The notes beneath the pieces were generated by a model. It ran no database searches. It saw nothing but the letters and a program-made list of their open reading frames with translations, and was not told the DNA's origin. The translations under genes and the position numbers were made by a program. This document shows positions 1-12,000 of a stretch of DNA of 64,000 bases, in pieces. Source of the DNA: Scedosporium boydii (taxonomy: Eukaryota > Ascomycota > Sordariomycetes > Microascales > Microascaceae); assembly GCA_002221725.1 (NCBI GenBank), contig NJFT01000033.1, positions 1 through 64,000 of the forward strand. The letters are read 5' to 3'. How positions within the stretch are numbered: the first letter of the stretch is position 1; each line of letters begins with the position of its first letter.

Positions 1-81
1 TACCACCTGTTGCTCCGTTTCCTCTCTTAAGAAGGAAATAAAAAGTTTCCAAGATTCAATCAACACTCTCTAACATACAAG

Positions 82-1305
82 GCATTCTTTCCTCCTCTTG
101 CTGCCATTGCAACAGTCGCTGGATTCCATGACACGTGGTTAGCAGCGCAAAGCCACCTCAATGGCCTCCCCTATCACGGCAATTACATGATTGCGCCCGA
201 GGTGACGGACGAGTTCAATCTACTTGACAACTTCCTCCACACCAGCCTGCTCGATGACGGCGGCCAGCTAGCCGAGGCGTTAGCAGGCACCTCAGCGAAC
301 AATAACCCCAGACTCAGCCAGTCGGCCGCGGACATGATCACCGGACTCCGCAACAACAGCGCCGCCGGCCTCGCCGGTGCCGCCGGAATCTCACCCCAGC
401 AACGCCAGCAGGCCGCCCTCCTCCCCCCGCAATCCGCTGACCAACAATCCTCCGCTCACCGACCGCCCATGACGGCTGGCACTACCCCCGCCGGCGACGA
501 CAGGGCGCGGCGTGAGTACTACCTCCAAGCGGCGGACCCGTCGGGCAACGCGACGCCCGAGGAGCGCATGCAGCGGCTCCTCAAGGCCAAGTACGACGCA
601 GGCCTGCTCAAGCCCTTCAACTACATCAAGGGCTACTCGCGCCTGGGCGCCTACCTCGACCGCAACATCAGCGCGTCATCGAAGCAGAAGATCCTGCGAA
701 CGCTGGGGCAGTTTAGGCCAAAGTTCCGCGAGAGGGCATCGGCGCTGACGGACATGGAGCTCGTCATCGTGGAGATGTGGTTCGAGAAGCAGCTCATGGA
801 GTATGATCGCGTGTTTGCGAGCATGGCGGTGCCGTCGTGCTTGTGGAGGCGCACCGGGGAGATTTTTAGGGGGAATAAGGAGATGGCGGAGTTGATTGGT
901 GTGCCTGTCGAGCGCCTTAGAAATGTGAGTTGTGGGACGTGTTCTTTGACGTCTTTTTTTGCTCTCTCTCGTCTTTCTTTCTAACCTTTGCCTTGTAGGG
1001 CCGGCTCGCGCTTCATGAGATTCTGACCGAGGAGTCGTGTGTTCGGTACTGGGAGGAGTTCCAGACCATCGCTTTCGACCCGCACCATGACAGCCTTCTT
1101 ACGGCGTGTACGTTGAAGATTCCGGATGACAGGTCGGATATGCCGACGCTTGTCGAGTGCTCATTTTCGTTTATGATTAAACGCGATGAGCATAAACTGT
1201 AAGTCTTCTCTCAGAGACGGAAAATCAGGTTTCTAGTTTGCTGACTTGTTGTTTAGACCTACCATCATTGTGGGCAACTTTTTGCCTATTGATCCTGAGT
1301 CCTAG
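82..1305 (+). CDS. ERT1: Transcription activator of gluconeogenesis, ERT1/AcuK family (5' truncated by window edge)
   Basis: Partial gene; 363 residues are visible. ERT1/AcuK proteins are nuclear regulators that switch on gluconeogenic genes (PEP carboxykinase, fructose-1,6-bisphosphatase) on non-fermentable carbon. The N-terminal Zn2Cys6 cluster expected in the family would lie upstream of position 1. Seen here is the conserved C-terminal half: the EVTDEFNLLDNFLHTSLLDD block, then YYLQAADPSG and KYDAGLLKPFNYIKGYSRL, then a PAS-like region with CLWRRTGEIFRGNKEMAELIGVP, ending in IIVGNFLPI. The visible exon probably starts at 82, after a CTAAC branch site (70-74) and an AG at 80-81; the frame is open from 31. 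Introns at 925-998 and 1199-1256 (branch CTGAC) restore the conserved frame. The choice between ERT1/AcuK and its paralogue AcuM rests on remembered family motifs, so the symbol is less certain than the family. Confidence 0.82.
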
Positions 1306-1710
1306 GAATCCTTCTTGGGCTCATTTATATATGTTATGTGCCTTCAGCCATGGTTGAAGGTTCGAGCAAGCGGTACCACGTTTTACCAAGTGGTCACCTC
1401 TTTGCTCTTCTGCTATAACTCAACGTTACTGATTGTGTCGATACCCCGATACATCCATCGCATACGGCGGACAGCACTCCAGCGCCATGATGACGTCTGG
1501 ATCCAGCGAGGTCTTTGGGATTTCCTATTCTCATTGCAAAAGCTATATATATTATAACAACCAGAAACACTTCAAAAACAATGGGTAGGAAATGGGCTCT
1601 AGGATGGGTTCTCTTGTCTTTTTAATTTTGGTTTTCTTGTGGTTCTTGAATTAGGAAGGGCCTAGGAAAGGAGATCAAAATCCGGGCAAAACACAATCGG
1701 CGCGATGGGT

Positions 1711-1766
<56 letters not shown>

Positions 1767-2523
1767 CTTTTTATTGCTAAACTCCACTTGTTTTATTTTA
1801 TTGATTCCTTTTTCCTTTTTCTCCTCTCATTTTCCTCGCCTCTTAAAGGGCTTAGGGAACATACAGCTGCATCGAGATATTCTCGGCTGATGCTTTTTTT
1901 TTTAACGGCTTGGGAGGATGTCTCGAAGCGGGAATGGATCGGACTGGACATATAGAAGGTGGCTTATTGCGTGTGAGAGAGAGAAGCAGAGATAGAGAGG
2001 ACGAGGATGTGCATTTCTACTCATGCCTGAGAGGGGCCTTGGTTAGAAGGTACGATTATCAACTCTGATTTTTCATGGTTACTTGGTTCTGCTCTTCAGT
2101 AGAAGAGACCGTGACACTCCGAATCCATAATGAACTCCCCATTTCAGAATATTCTACTTGAGCGCTCTTGATAGTGCGTTATCTTGGGCTCTTCAGATTG
2201 ATGCTCGTTAAGCAGGCTCGAGTTCGGACCTTACGCGGCTTAATGGCTCTTTTCGTGACATGAGCTGGAGAGGCAGCGGGTGGGAGGCCCTTTCCCTTCT
2301 TCATCCGCCCCTCTGCTGACATACTCAAGTATCACTTAATAATGCCAAAGTCCAATCCGCACTTCTACCCCAGGGGACCGGGGATATTTGACATCTCTCT
2401 GTCTTTCCCGAGCAGAAGACGAGGCCGTCGGTGGATTGAAAAGAAGTAGTGAAAGGGAGTCGGGATCTGGTCTAATATAAACTGACATTTGAATCTTCAC
2501 GTTTCCCCCCAATCTTTCTCACT
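1306..2523. other. Intergenic region between ERT1-like gene and SPO22
   Basis: No coding feature is supported. It holds the 3' flank of the ERT1-like gene, a 55-nt poly-T run at 1712-1766, and the upstream region of SPO22, with TATA-like and pyrimidine-rich sequence at about 2470-2520 just before the ATG. Confidence 0.6.
1712..1766. repeat. Homopolymer poly-T tract (55 nt)
   Basis: An uninterrupted run of 55 T, followed by a further T-rich stretch to about 1830. Read on the other strand it is a poly-A tract, as left by a retroposed tail. It could also be a slippage-grown microsatellite, or its length could be a sequencing or assembly error. Confidence 0.9.
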
Positions 2524-5500
2524 ATGGCGCAGGTTGCTTCCCTCCTCGCCTTCTGCACCGACCTCGCAGCCCGCCTCCCTACCTCAACAGACAGCGCAGC
2601 CATCGAGGCACTCTTCGACGACGTAACCGTCTACCTACGCACAGTGAAAACGTTTGCACAGAAGAGGCCGCAGCAACAGCAGCCGGACGCGAGGGAAACC
2701 CAGACACTCCATGAGCTAGAGTGCGAGGCGATTTCTCTCTGGAATCTCTGTACGAGACTGCGTCGCGAAGTCTCGGCCAACGATGCGGCGTCGACGGCGG
2801 CGAACGCTGCTGTGGATATGAGGAAGTCGCTGCTGCTGCGGTGTCGTGTTTTCGCTTTCTTGCTTATTGACGTTGCTAGGCGGTCTGTAGGATTTGAGGG
2901 GGAGAAGAAGAAAACGAAGAAGCGGTCTGACGTGGTGGCGGTGGAGGACTTGATGTACTTGCTGAGACTGGCTCTCAAAGCTGCGAGGAGTTGTATAGAG
3001 AGTGGGGGACAGGAGCTGGAGTTGGCTTTGGGATGCTTGCAGAAGGCTGTGGATTATATTAGGGAGGCGAAGGAGGGGAAATGTCCTAAGGAGTATGAGG
3101 GGGAGTTTAGAGGGATGGAGACTGAGTATTTCGTGTTGAGGACGGTACTGGTGGGCTTTCGTCATCTCTCTCTCTCGACTTGATCTCGGTGCTGACTTCT
3201 TTTCATGATAGTCCTGGAAAGAAGATCGACTTGACGTTGCCGAGCACATGTACCGCAAGGCAGGAGACACCCTAAAATCCCTCGACCCCCGCCACGCCGA
3301 GAATCTCTGCGACGCCCTCTTCGAAATAGGGCGCTCCCTCCTGCAAAAGGAAGAATTCGAACTAGCAGCCAAGTGGCTCGAGCGGTCCTACAACGTCATC
3401 GACGGCCAAGATCTCGAAAACCTCTCCCGCTCGGGCATCGAGCTGCGCCTAACCGTCCTACAGGCTCTCGTCCAGGCCCTCGTGAGCACGACCAAGCCCG
3501 AAGATCTGCGCAGGGCTCGCGACATGGTCATGTACGTAGAGGCTGAGGTCGGGGATAACAAGCCCGTCGTGCTGCTCCTGAGACTCGAGTTACTCATGAG
3601 CGTTCCCGATGAGGAGTTTGATGCGCTGGCGTATGCGGACGTCTTGAGGCGGATGGTGAAGAGTTTTAACTTTACGGAGGCGCATTTCCGGTTTATGATG
3701 GCGCAGGTTAGGAGGCTTTATGAGAGGAGTGCCGTGCTGGGGTGTAGCGTTGCTGATGAGTTGATCGTGGGGAGGGTGTTGGGCGCGGGAAAGGGGGAGT
3801 GGGTTGAGAAGGCGGTGGTGATGAGGGTGTGGATGGGGACGAGTCGCCCGGCTGCTTCGGAGGATGTCGTTGAGCTGGGGGAGCTGCTTGAGAGGGTGCG
3901 AGAGGGGTTGGAGGTTCCTATACAGCCGACTGCTGCGGCGACGGCGCAATCGGTGGGTTCTAGCAAGGGTTTTTCTATGCCCATATAGGAGCTTTACCCC
4001 TTCATTGCTGACCCGCGATGTAGCTCATCTAGAAGCGGGTCGAGGCGTTGTTCGCAGATGAGCAGTTGGAGGTGGCGGATCAGTGGTGCCGCTTGGCGAT
4101 GCATGAGGTTTTTCACCCGGCTGGCCCGCAAAACCTAGCCAAAGTTGCAAGGTGCGTCCATCCTCCTCCTTATTCTCCTCAGAAAGTAGGTATGAAGGTT
4201 GTCTAAAGTCCCTAACCCAGAAAGCGCATACTCTGCGCTCTGATGCGCAACCAATTCGAAAATGCCAAGCAGCTATTCCTCGCCATGCCCGAGCCCGTCC
4301 AAAGGGAGCCCATGACTAGATACCTCATGTTCAAGGTCGCCATCCGGAATGACGATCGCGAGTTAGCATCAGACTGCCTCGCGACCCTGAGCAATCCCGG
4401 CCTTAGTTGCCACGAGTTTCTGTACGCGTGCATCCTCGACGCGCAAAGTGTTGGCAGCAGGTACTTTGCTGCTGAGGCGATGAAAAGCCTGGTTGAGAAC
4501 CACGATTTTGGGTCGGCGAGCCCGGTGCATCTTCCAGCGTTGATTCGGTGCACTATACGTTTGTTGGTTTTGGGGTTGGATCCTGAGAGCGGGAGGGTGG
4601 TTGAAGGCGTTGAGGCGGCGGCGAACGGGATATGTGGAATGTTTGAGGCGGGCAAGTTAGATAAGAGCTTCGCTCAGATGAAAGACATCTGCTGACCGGT
4701 AAGGTATATATATAGCGGTTTCAGCGATCAGGAAGGACCCCCGCGATGAGAAAGATCATAAGCTCTTCACCGTACAAGAGCTAGACTGGTTCCACCAGAA
4801 CGCTTACAACATCGGCATCCAGCACTGCGAAACATGGGAGATGAAGCATACCATCCGAATCTTCAACGCCTGCCTCTCCATCATGAGACACTACCCGCCC
4901 GACATACCCCTCGAGAACGCCAAAGACCTCTCCCTCGAGGCCATGTGTTGCCATTTCGTCGTGGCGGCGGCGCTTGTCTCCACCGCTCGGCGCGAGGACG
5001 TTCTCGAGGAGAAGCGCCGGCTGTACTCTTCTATGCGTGAGCACGTCGCTCTCTTCGAGGTCGAGCTCGAAAAGGCGCGCAAGGAGGACGTGAACGGCGC
5101 CGTCTACGAGGACTTGACGGCCAAGTTTGCGACTTTGCTCGTGTTTGATTTCGAGGGCGCTGTGGAGATGGAGGCATGGGGTGATTTGAGGGAGGTTGTG
5201 AGGAGGGGGGAGGGGTGTGGGGATGCGGTTGCGTTCAAGGCTATGGCGGATTGTTTGTTGAGGGCGAGTGGGGTGCCGTCGCAAGGTGGGTTGGAGTTCC
5301 TCCCTCGATGCAATGTGGACTCCTGACGCGTAGTTTTGCAGCATTATTCTCTACCATGCGCGCTATTATCAACCAACTCTGGGCGCTGGAGGGGTTGGGG
5401 GTTGAGAAGGTGGCCAAGTATATTCGGTGTCTTTTTCAGATGGTATTACCGCTTGAGGGTAGCATGGCTTTTCAGTTGGCGGATGAGGCGCTACACCTTG

Positions 5501-5811
5501 TGAGGGAAGCTCTAACTGTAAGTTTTTTATTCCTCACTTCAACCACCTTCTTCAAACTCAAACAACTTTCTTTCGTTCTCCCAACCTAACACCGTTATAA
5601 GACGGACTCGCGATTCCCAGACGAGGAGTTGGAATGGCTGGCTACCATGTCCTGGAACCATGCCGTCGACTTGTATTCCGTCGGCAACGATAAGGAGTGT
5701 AAGAAGTGGGCACTCAAGGCGATTAATCTCGCTCACTATTGCGAGGACGAAGGGCGGCTGGAGAAGAATCTACAAGATAGGTTTGGCTCGTTGAAGTGGG
5801 AAGAGAACTGA
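2524..5811 (+). CDS. SPO22: SPO22/ZIP4-like meiosis-specific TPR protein
   Basis: Predicted 954 aa from seven exons. The family (Spo22/Zip4, TEX11 in animals) is a TPR scaffold on meiotic chromosomes that promotes crossover formation and synaptonemal complex assembly. Family signatures seen: VFAFLLIDVARRS, EYFVLRTVLSWKEDRLDVAEHMYRK across the first splice, LFTVQELDWFHQNAYNIGI, and the C-terminal WNHAVDLYSVGNDKECKKWALKA. Introns: 3151-3211, 3953-4032, 4152-4220, 4652-4724, 5286-5341, 5518-5601. The fourth is a GC-AG intron (donor GCAAGT), forced by an in-frame TGA at 4693. The first donor could be 3145 rather than 3151, but 3151 keeps the conserved LSWK run. The start is the first ATG of the open frame. 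The 3' end faces the calpain gene at 124 bp. The length matches the family, so the gene looks intact. Confidence 0.88.
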
Positions 5812-5935
5812 AGAGGCGAAGTTGAGAATTCGTACATTAAGCGACATTTCTGAGGAGAGTTTAACTAGATCATACCTATGGAACAAACATTGGAAGGAAA
5901 AAGAAAGAAAACAAAACCATCCTCTTATTTCATTC

Positions 5936-8900
5936 TCAAGACGTAGCACCGGCAGGCTCCCCAGCAGTCGTCAACGCCGTCCCCTCCTCATCATCCTTCA
6001 TCTCAACAAGCGTAACAGACACCTCCGAATCCTTGGCATACACCCTCAACCCCATGACGCAGACGGGGTTCCACGGTAGCGGCTTATCGGCATCGAGCTG
6101 GAAGTTATTCCGCTCCTGCTCCTCCTCTTCCTTCTTCTTGCGCTCTTCTTCTTCGCGTTCTTTCTCGGCTTCTACTTCGTCTTCGTAGGCTTCTTCCGCG
6201 GCTTCATATTCGTCATCGTCGTCGTCGTCTTCCTCTTCTGTTTCGGTTTCAGACTCTGGTTCGGACTCGGACTCTGAGACGTCCGAGTCGGAAATGTCGG
6301 TGGTGGCCGGGGGTGGTGAGGGGGCCTCGGGCTTGGAGATTTCGGACCAGGAGGCGTCGGATTCTTTGGCCTTAGGGGATGTGGCTTGCTCGGAGGCTTC
6401 TTCCTTGGCCTCGGCGGATTCGGTGGGGGCATCCGCGGCGGCCGTGGCCTCGGTAGTCTCCTTATGCTGTTCGGAGACGGAGGCTACTTCGGTAGCGGGC
6501 TGCTCGGCCGGAACCGTGGCACCTTCGGCAGGGGCTTCAGCCTTAGCGGGGGCCTCCTCCTCAGCCTTCTTCTCCTCCTTCTGCTCGGCATCCTTCTGCT
6601 TCTTTTGCTGCTCCCTCTCCTTGGCCCGTCGAGCCCTTTCCTTCGCGCGACGTGCCTTATCCTTCTGCCTCTGCCTCTTCTCCTTCTCCTTCTGCTTCTG
6701 CTTCTTGCGCCTCTCGCGCTCCTTTAGCTTCTTGGCCTTCAACTTCTCCTTTTCCTTTTGCTTCTTCGCCTTCGCCTTATCCCTAACCTTCTTGGCCTTC
6801 TCGCGAGCCTTCTTCTTCTCCTCGAATTCCTTTTCTTCCTTCTTCTTCTTCTCGATATCGAGATCGTGATCAACCACGCCGGGCTTCGCGTGGGCCAAAT
6901 CATACTGCATGCCCACCTGCCTCACTTTCTGCGGATTCTTATCCGCATACTTGACGACCATCTCCTCAACGGTCTCCTTCCCTCCATGCCTCGACGCCGT
7001 AATCTTCGGAATCACCTCATAAACGCCCGCCTCGAGGTCCACCTCGCAAGAAATACTCCTATTCTCCCACTTATGAACCTGCCTAACGCGACAAACATGC
7101 TCTCCCTTCTCGCTCCCGACCTTCTGCAGCACGAAATGCAGCTCGAAATAATACGGGCCCTCCAAGCCGACGAAGTACCGATCGTCCAGCTGGGTGAGCA
7201 CGACGACTACGAGGCCCGATTTCTTGACCTCGATGCGGAACTTGGTGCGCAGGTAGCCCGTGACCCAGGAGATGTTGGCGGAGGTCCAGCGGTGGACGAC
7301 GGTCCAGGAGGAGTCGAAGAGGCGGGTGCGGTGGATCCATTTGAACGTGTCGAGCATGTCGTCGAAGGACATCCAGAAGACGCCGTCGTCGCCGAAGGTG
7401 TGTTGGAGCTTGTCGAGCCATTCGGGGGTCCATTCTTTGGAGCCGTCGGACCAGCGGCCGGTCCATTCGCCGAGACCGTAGGAGTCGCGTTGGCCCCAGG
7501 GGTTTCTGTTCGAAGATTAGTACCTTGTTTTGGTCTTCTTCTTTGGGAAGAGAGAGGGAACTTACCGGATCTTCACGAGACGGACACGGGTACCATCTTT
7601 GCCCTCCTGCTCAGTAGCATGGAGAATAGAGTAGGCATGGCCCAGAGCCAGACCATTCCTTGTAGAGTCCCAGCCTGTGCCCATAGCAGACAGCGCAAAG
7701 ACAAACTCTCCCTCCGAGTTAGTAAGCTCCTTCCACAAATCATCCTTCGACAGGATCTTGGACGACGCGATGGTCGTGCCAACGCCGCCCGTCATATCCT
7801 CCACGCCCTCAGACGACCAGCCGCCCTCGATGGCAGCGTAATCGCAATGGACCTTGGCATACGCCTTCTCCAGCAGCGGCAACCAGGTCTCATTCTCATC
7901 GTCACAACGGGCGAAGTACAAGGCCTCCGAGCCGGTCTGATACCTCTGCCTATGCCTCAAGGCCCTCTTCCCAGCAGGGTCATAAATGTCGCGATAATAA
8001 TCGAAGTCAGGCTTCGTAAGGAACAAGTTATCGTCGACAATGGTCGAGACCCACTCTCCCTCGCGGAAGAAGCAGAATCCGTAGACGCCGCACTCCTCAT
8101 CGCGCGCCACGCACACGCGATCCATGAGATCCTTGCGATGGGCGATGGTTGCCACGGCTGCGAGCCACCAGCAGTCGCCGTTGCGGCCCTGCATGATGTC
8201 CGAAGAGGAGTAGCCGTTGACGATGAATTGGGGCTTTTCGAAGATCCAGGAGACGCGGTGGACGGAGCCCGGGCCGATCATGAAGCCCCATCGGACGCCG
8301 TCTTCGTCGTTGTCGCGCGGTTTGTTCGGGGATTCGTCCCGATGTGCGGCGGGGGGAGGATGAAGGCGCTGAGGGGGGCCGGAATTCCTCTCCTTGGGCG
8401 GGGGAGGATCGCGAGGACGACCGCGTGGTCGGTTTCCGGCCTCATCGTCATTGCGGCCGAAGCGGGCCAATCCCGCCGACGCCGCTGCTGCTGCGGAGGA
8501 AGGAGGCCAGTGATTGTTGTCCTCGGCGGCGTTCTTCCCGGCCCACATGAACCAGTCAATTTCCTCCCACCAGCGATACAAGCCGTACAGGCAATTATCC
8601 ATCGGATCGCTCTCGATATCGAAGTCCGGATCGGTAAACTTCTCATTCGTCCGCTTACACTCCGCCACGGCCCTCCTTACCCTCTCGCGACATTCCCTCG
8701 CCGCGGCCTCATAGCTCTCAGCCGCGTTACGCGTGGGAGGCTGCGCGCCACCGGGAGTCGGAGGGACAACGTCGTCTCCCGCTGCGAGGGCCTCCTTGGC
8801 GTGGGTACCCGGGAGGAGGGAGGCGTAGAGCGTGCGGGGGAAGATGGAGGTGACTTTGCCTTGCTTTTTGGAGTGGAAACGGGTCCAGAACTCGGCGAGG

Positions 8901-9064
8901 AGCTCTTGCGGGTTTTTGGTTGGGTCGAAGCGCCGGCTGTTGGGGGAGCTGGAGCGGTGGCGATGGTGGGAGCGGGAGCGGGAGCGAGATCGGGAACGAG
9001 AGCGGGATCGGGATCGGGGGGCCGCCGAGTGGGAGCGGCGGGGAGGGGCGTATTGGGGAGCCAT
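5936..9064 (-). CDS. Calpain-type cysteine protease with RS-rich N-terminus and KEKE-like C-terminal tail
   Basis: Predicted 1022 aa; one intron, 7506-7565 (donor GTAAGT). The calpain (C2 family) catalytic core is clear: Cys298 in GRNGDCWWLAAV, His476 in GLALGHAYSIL, and Asn501 in NPWGQRDSYG just after the splice, so the triad is complete. An (RS)n arginine-serine tract covers about residues 20-35. After the protease core comes a domain resembling the calpain C2-like/domain III region (about 560-680). Then follow a long Lys/Glu-rich segment, probably coiled-coil, and a very acidic Asp/Glu stretch. No EF-hand is evident. Pezizomycotina carry several non-PalB calpains of unknown substrate; this resembles that type rather than the alkaline-pH protease PalB/Rim13. 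The ATG chosen begins the conserved basic N-terminus; the frame runs 60 codons further upstream into promoter-like sequence. Confidence 0.88.
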
Positions 9065-12000
9065 TGTGAAGGGGGCCTTTTTTTGCCTTTTTTGATGTGT
9101 TTTTGAATTGCAAGAAGAAGAAAAGGGAAGAAAGAAAAACACTTGGGGAGAGCTCTGTGAAACAGCTGGGCAGAAAGATGGAAAACAAAGAGGCTCACCA
9201 GGGAACCGATTAGAGAAGGGGGTGGGGGGGAGAAGCTCCCTCATATATCATGGATCTACGAGTCCTGGTGCCAAGGTGAGCACCAAATGTCACTGCTCTG
9301 CTGCCTGCTAATAATATGTATTGCATGCGACAGCTATTCCCTTTCTCACCCAAGTGGTGTGACCCAGACAAAGGTGCTCACTCAAAGAGATGCTCCTACT
9401 CCGTCTTACATGCATCCTGCTGCGCAGCCCAGGGTTCCAACCGGGGAGGGGTCTTAGCTCTCGTCTGTAGAGGAAGCTTCCTGCCCCTCCATTCTAGTTC
9501 CTAGTTCCTAACCGCCAGGAGCCCTCGTTTCAAGGCATGCCGCCTCCCCTCCACCACCCCCGGCTCGGTTCGCGGGCAAGGTCTCGGCTTATGCGGGGTG
9601 GCTGGGATATTTTCATTTCCGACAGGGCCGAACTGGGAGGGCGGAATGCGTGAAAGCGCCGTGGAACTATCTCGTGCAGGCAAAAATGCGAAAATATTCA
9701 CAAGATCTAATTCTGGACTAGACCGGAGCTACGCGCCGGGCGGCCTTGGCGTCGATGTTGTTTGCCGTGGCGGTCTGTCATAGGGCTGCGTAGATTGATC
9801 TGCAGGGGGTGGTCCAAGGACCAAAACGTCGGGCAGGCGGTTAAAGAGGGTCTGGCAGCCCAGCATTTGATCCTTCAGAGCTACGAAAATAGCCGTTTTC
9901 AAAGCCAAGAGCCATGATATCCTTTGGAACCTACGCACTACTCTTCCCTACGCCGTCTTAAAATGGAAAACCTTGGGCGGCCCAACTTGGCCAAGGAGAT
10001 TGTTGCGTGATCAGATATTTGATTTTGGAATGATTTGGTACGCGGGGACTACAAAGCAAGGTGGCAGACAAAATTCAGGTTGTCCAGCATCGCAATGCCT
10101 GTGTGACCTTGATTCGGATGGGCGATGCCGATGGTGACAGACTGAATGATCGCGACGCATGTTTGGTCTGGCACACGACACCAGCGCCGCTTCGCTATGC
10201 ACTTGCTTTCTCATCCATAAACCGATGCCCTAGATGTGACGCTTTGTACCTTTGTAGTGGGCGTTAACACGAAGCAGTCAGGGATATGGAGGGGGGAAGC
10301 ATGCAACCATGAGACGCTAATCCGGCGTCGAGCGGCAGGAAGCCGTAGGCTTTGATATCAATCAACCCAACCACCCCCAAGAAGGCCACCGACGACGGGG
10401 CTAGAGCTGAGCCAAGAAGGCGGACCAGCATGTCATCCCACACAAGGACCCCGAACCACCCATCCTTCAATCCAGCGCTCTCCACACTCTCGTGTTTCAA
10501 CAAGTCAGGGAGCGCAGATAGGATTTGTGGCCTGTCACTCCCCTCCTTCACCCCCGCTTGAGTGTATGCATGTCAGCATGCAATATCACTGTGAGATGAG
10601 AGGGGGCAAGGATATAGCCAGAAAAGACGCCGAGGCTGCTCCCGGACGGTGGCGGGTGTCGTAATTAAATGTCATCTTTTACCCTTTTGGGTTGGTTCAT
10701 GTGGTGGGTGACAACTCAGATATGCATCGGAGCCTTTAGAGGGGATGATTTACGAAGGATCACGAGAGGGTTCAACGTTGTGTCGACAGAGCCGGGGGTG
10801 AGGGTGAGAGGAAGCCGATCCTGAAGAATCTTGGCATCAATCGAATGGCAGAAGGGGTTGGGGCTGGGACACGGGAGAAAGTGCTCGGCGTTGAGAGCGC
10901 AAACTATTGATCGAATGTCTCGGGTGGCACTCCAGACGGCTCAAGCCTAAGTTCAATCTCAAAGGAGCACTTTAGGCACTGGCCTTCGACTTGACAGGGC
11001 CTTCCAAGTGGCGTCCGCTGTTGAGTCGATCTGATCTGGCAGCCTGAGGCCGTTGAGAAGAATTGATCGGATTCGATCTCGCCAGTCCCCTACAATCCAC
11101 TAAAAGAAGCCCGTCCGGAGCCCCAATTCTCCACTTCATCTCCACTAATTTCAGCCCTACGAGATCTATTTTAGGTGGCGAGCAGTAACTAAAGACAATG
11201 GAGCAGCCTGCCGTGGAAGGACGGTCAATGACATCAACTGTTCCTCTTATGAGCCTGGGCTCGAGATAGCTGCTCTGCTTGCCCAGCATCAGTAATAGAA
11301 ACTAACCGCAATTTGGAACGCTGTAGATTTAGTCTGGAGGGATTGGTTAAGGCGTAAGGCGTGAGAGAAGGGCTGCGCCTCGAAAGGAAACGAAGAGACG
11401 AAGGCCACCATGCTGTTTTTTGAAGGCTGTTTGAATGGACCCTTGTTTGACACCCCAATCCTTCGTTTCCCAGGCCCTCATCGAAGGTTTGCTAATTCAG
11501 GGAATCCCCTGCGAAGTCCACTTTTTGATGACCTCTCAAAGAACAGAACACCCATTGAACATAATACCTAGGTACCCTTTCACACCTTTTCTTTTTTCCA
11601 TTATAACAGTTCGAGACATCTCGCCATAGGTCGCATGTGGTCGCATGGCAGAGAGGCTCGTCTTCGAGGTAATCCTTCCCGACGCTGCCTCCCAGAATGT
11701 CCTCTTTCAGACAAGGCAGAGAGACTACATGCACCAATGAAATCCTTCTCCTGACGTTGTCTTACTTCTAGCAAAGAGCGACGTTGCAGAGGCTCTTCGA
11801 TAGGCCTTCAGCGTCAGGACATTCGGAGCAATCATCAGATCGACCAAGGAAATGGCCATGTACGGCGCATGTTTGTCAAACTCCATGGCTCTGTAGGCTC
11901 TAGATGGACGCCGAATTGGTTCAACACTTGAGGAATCCCTTACCTCGGGGCGGAGTTCCGCCTCAGTTCAAGAGCTTCCTGAGGCGTGTAATTTTTTATC

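Noticed and set aside
4699..4704. GTAAGG as the donor of the fourth SPO22 intron
   Set aside because: An in-frame TGA at 4693-4695 precedes it in the exon frame; the GCAAGT donor at 4652 gives an uninterrupted, conserved join.
6758..9106. 782-codon open frame on the + strand opposite the calpain gene
   Set aside because: It is a shadow of the calpain frame: GC-rich third positions and the Lys/Glu-rich coding keep the antisense frame open. Its translation is Leu/Arg/Gly-rich with no domain, while the minus strand encodes a complete catalytic triad.
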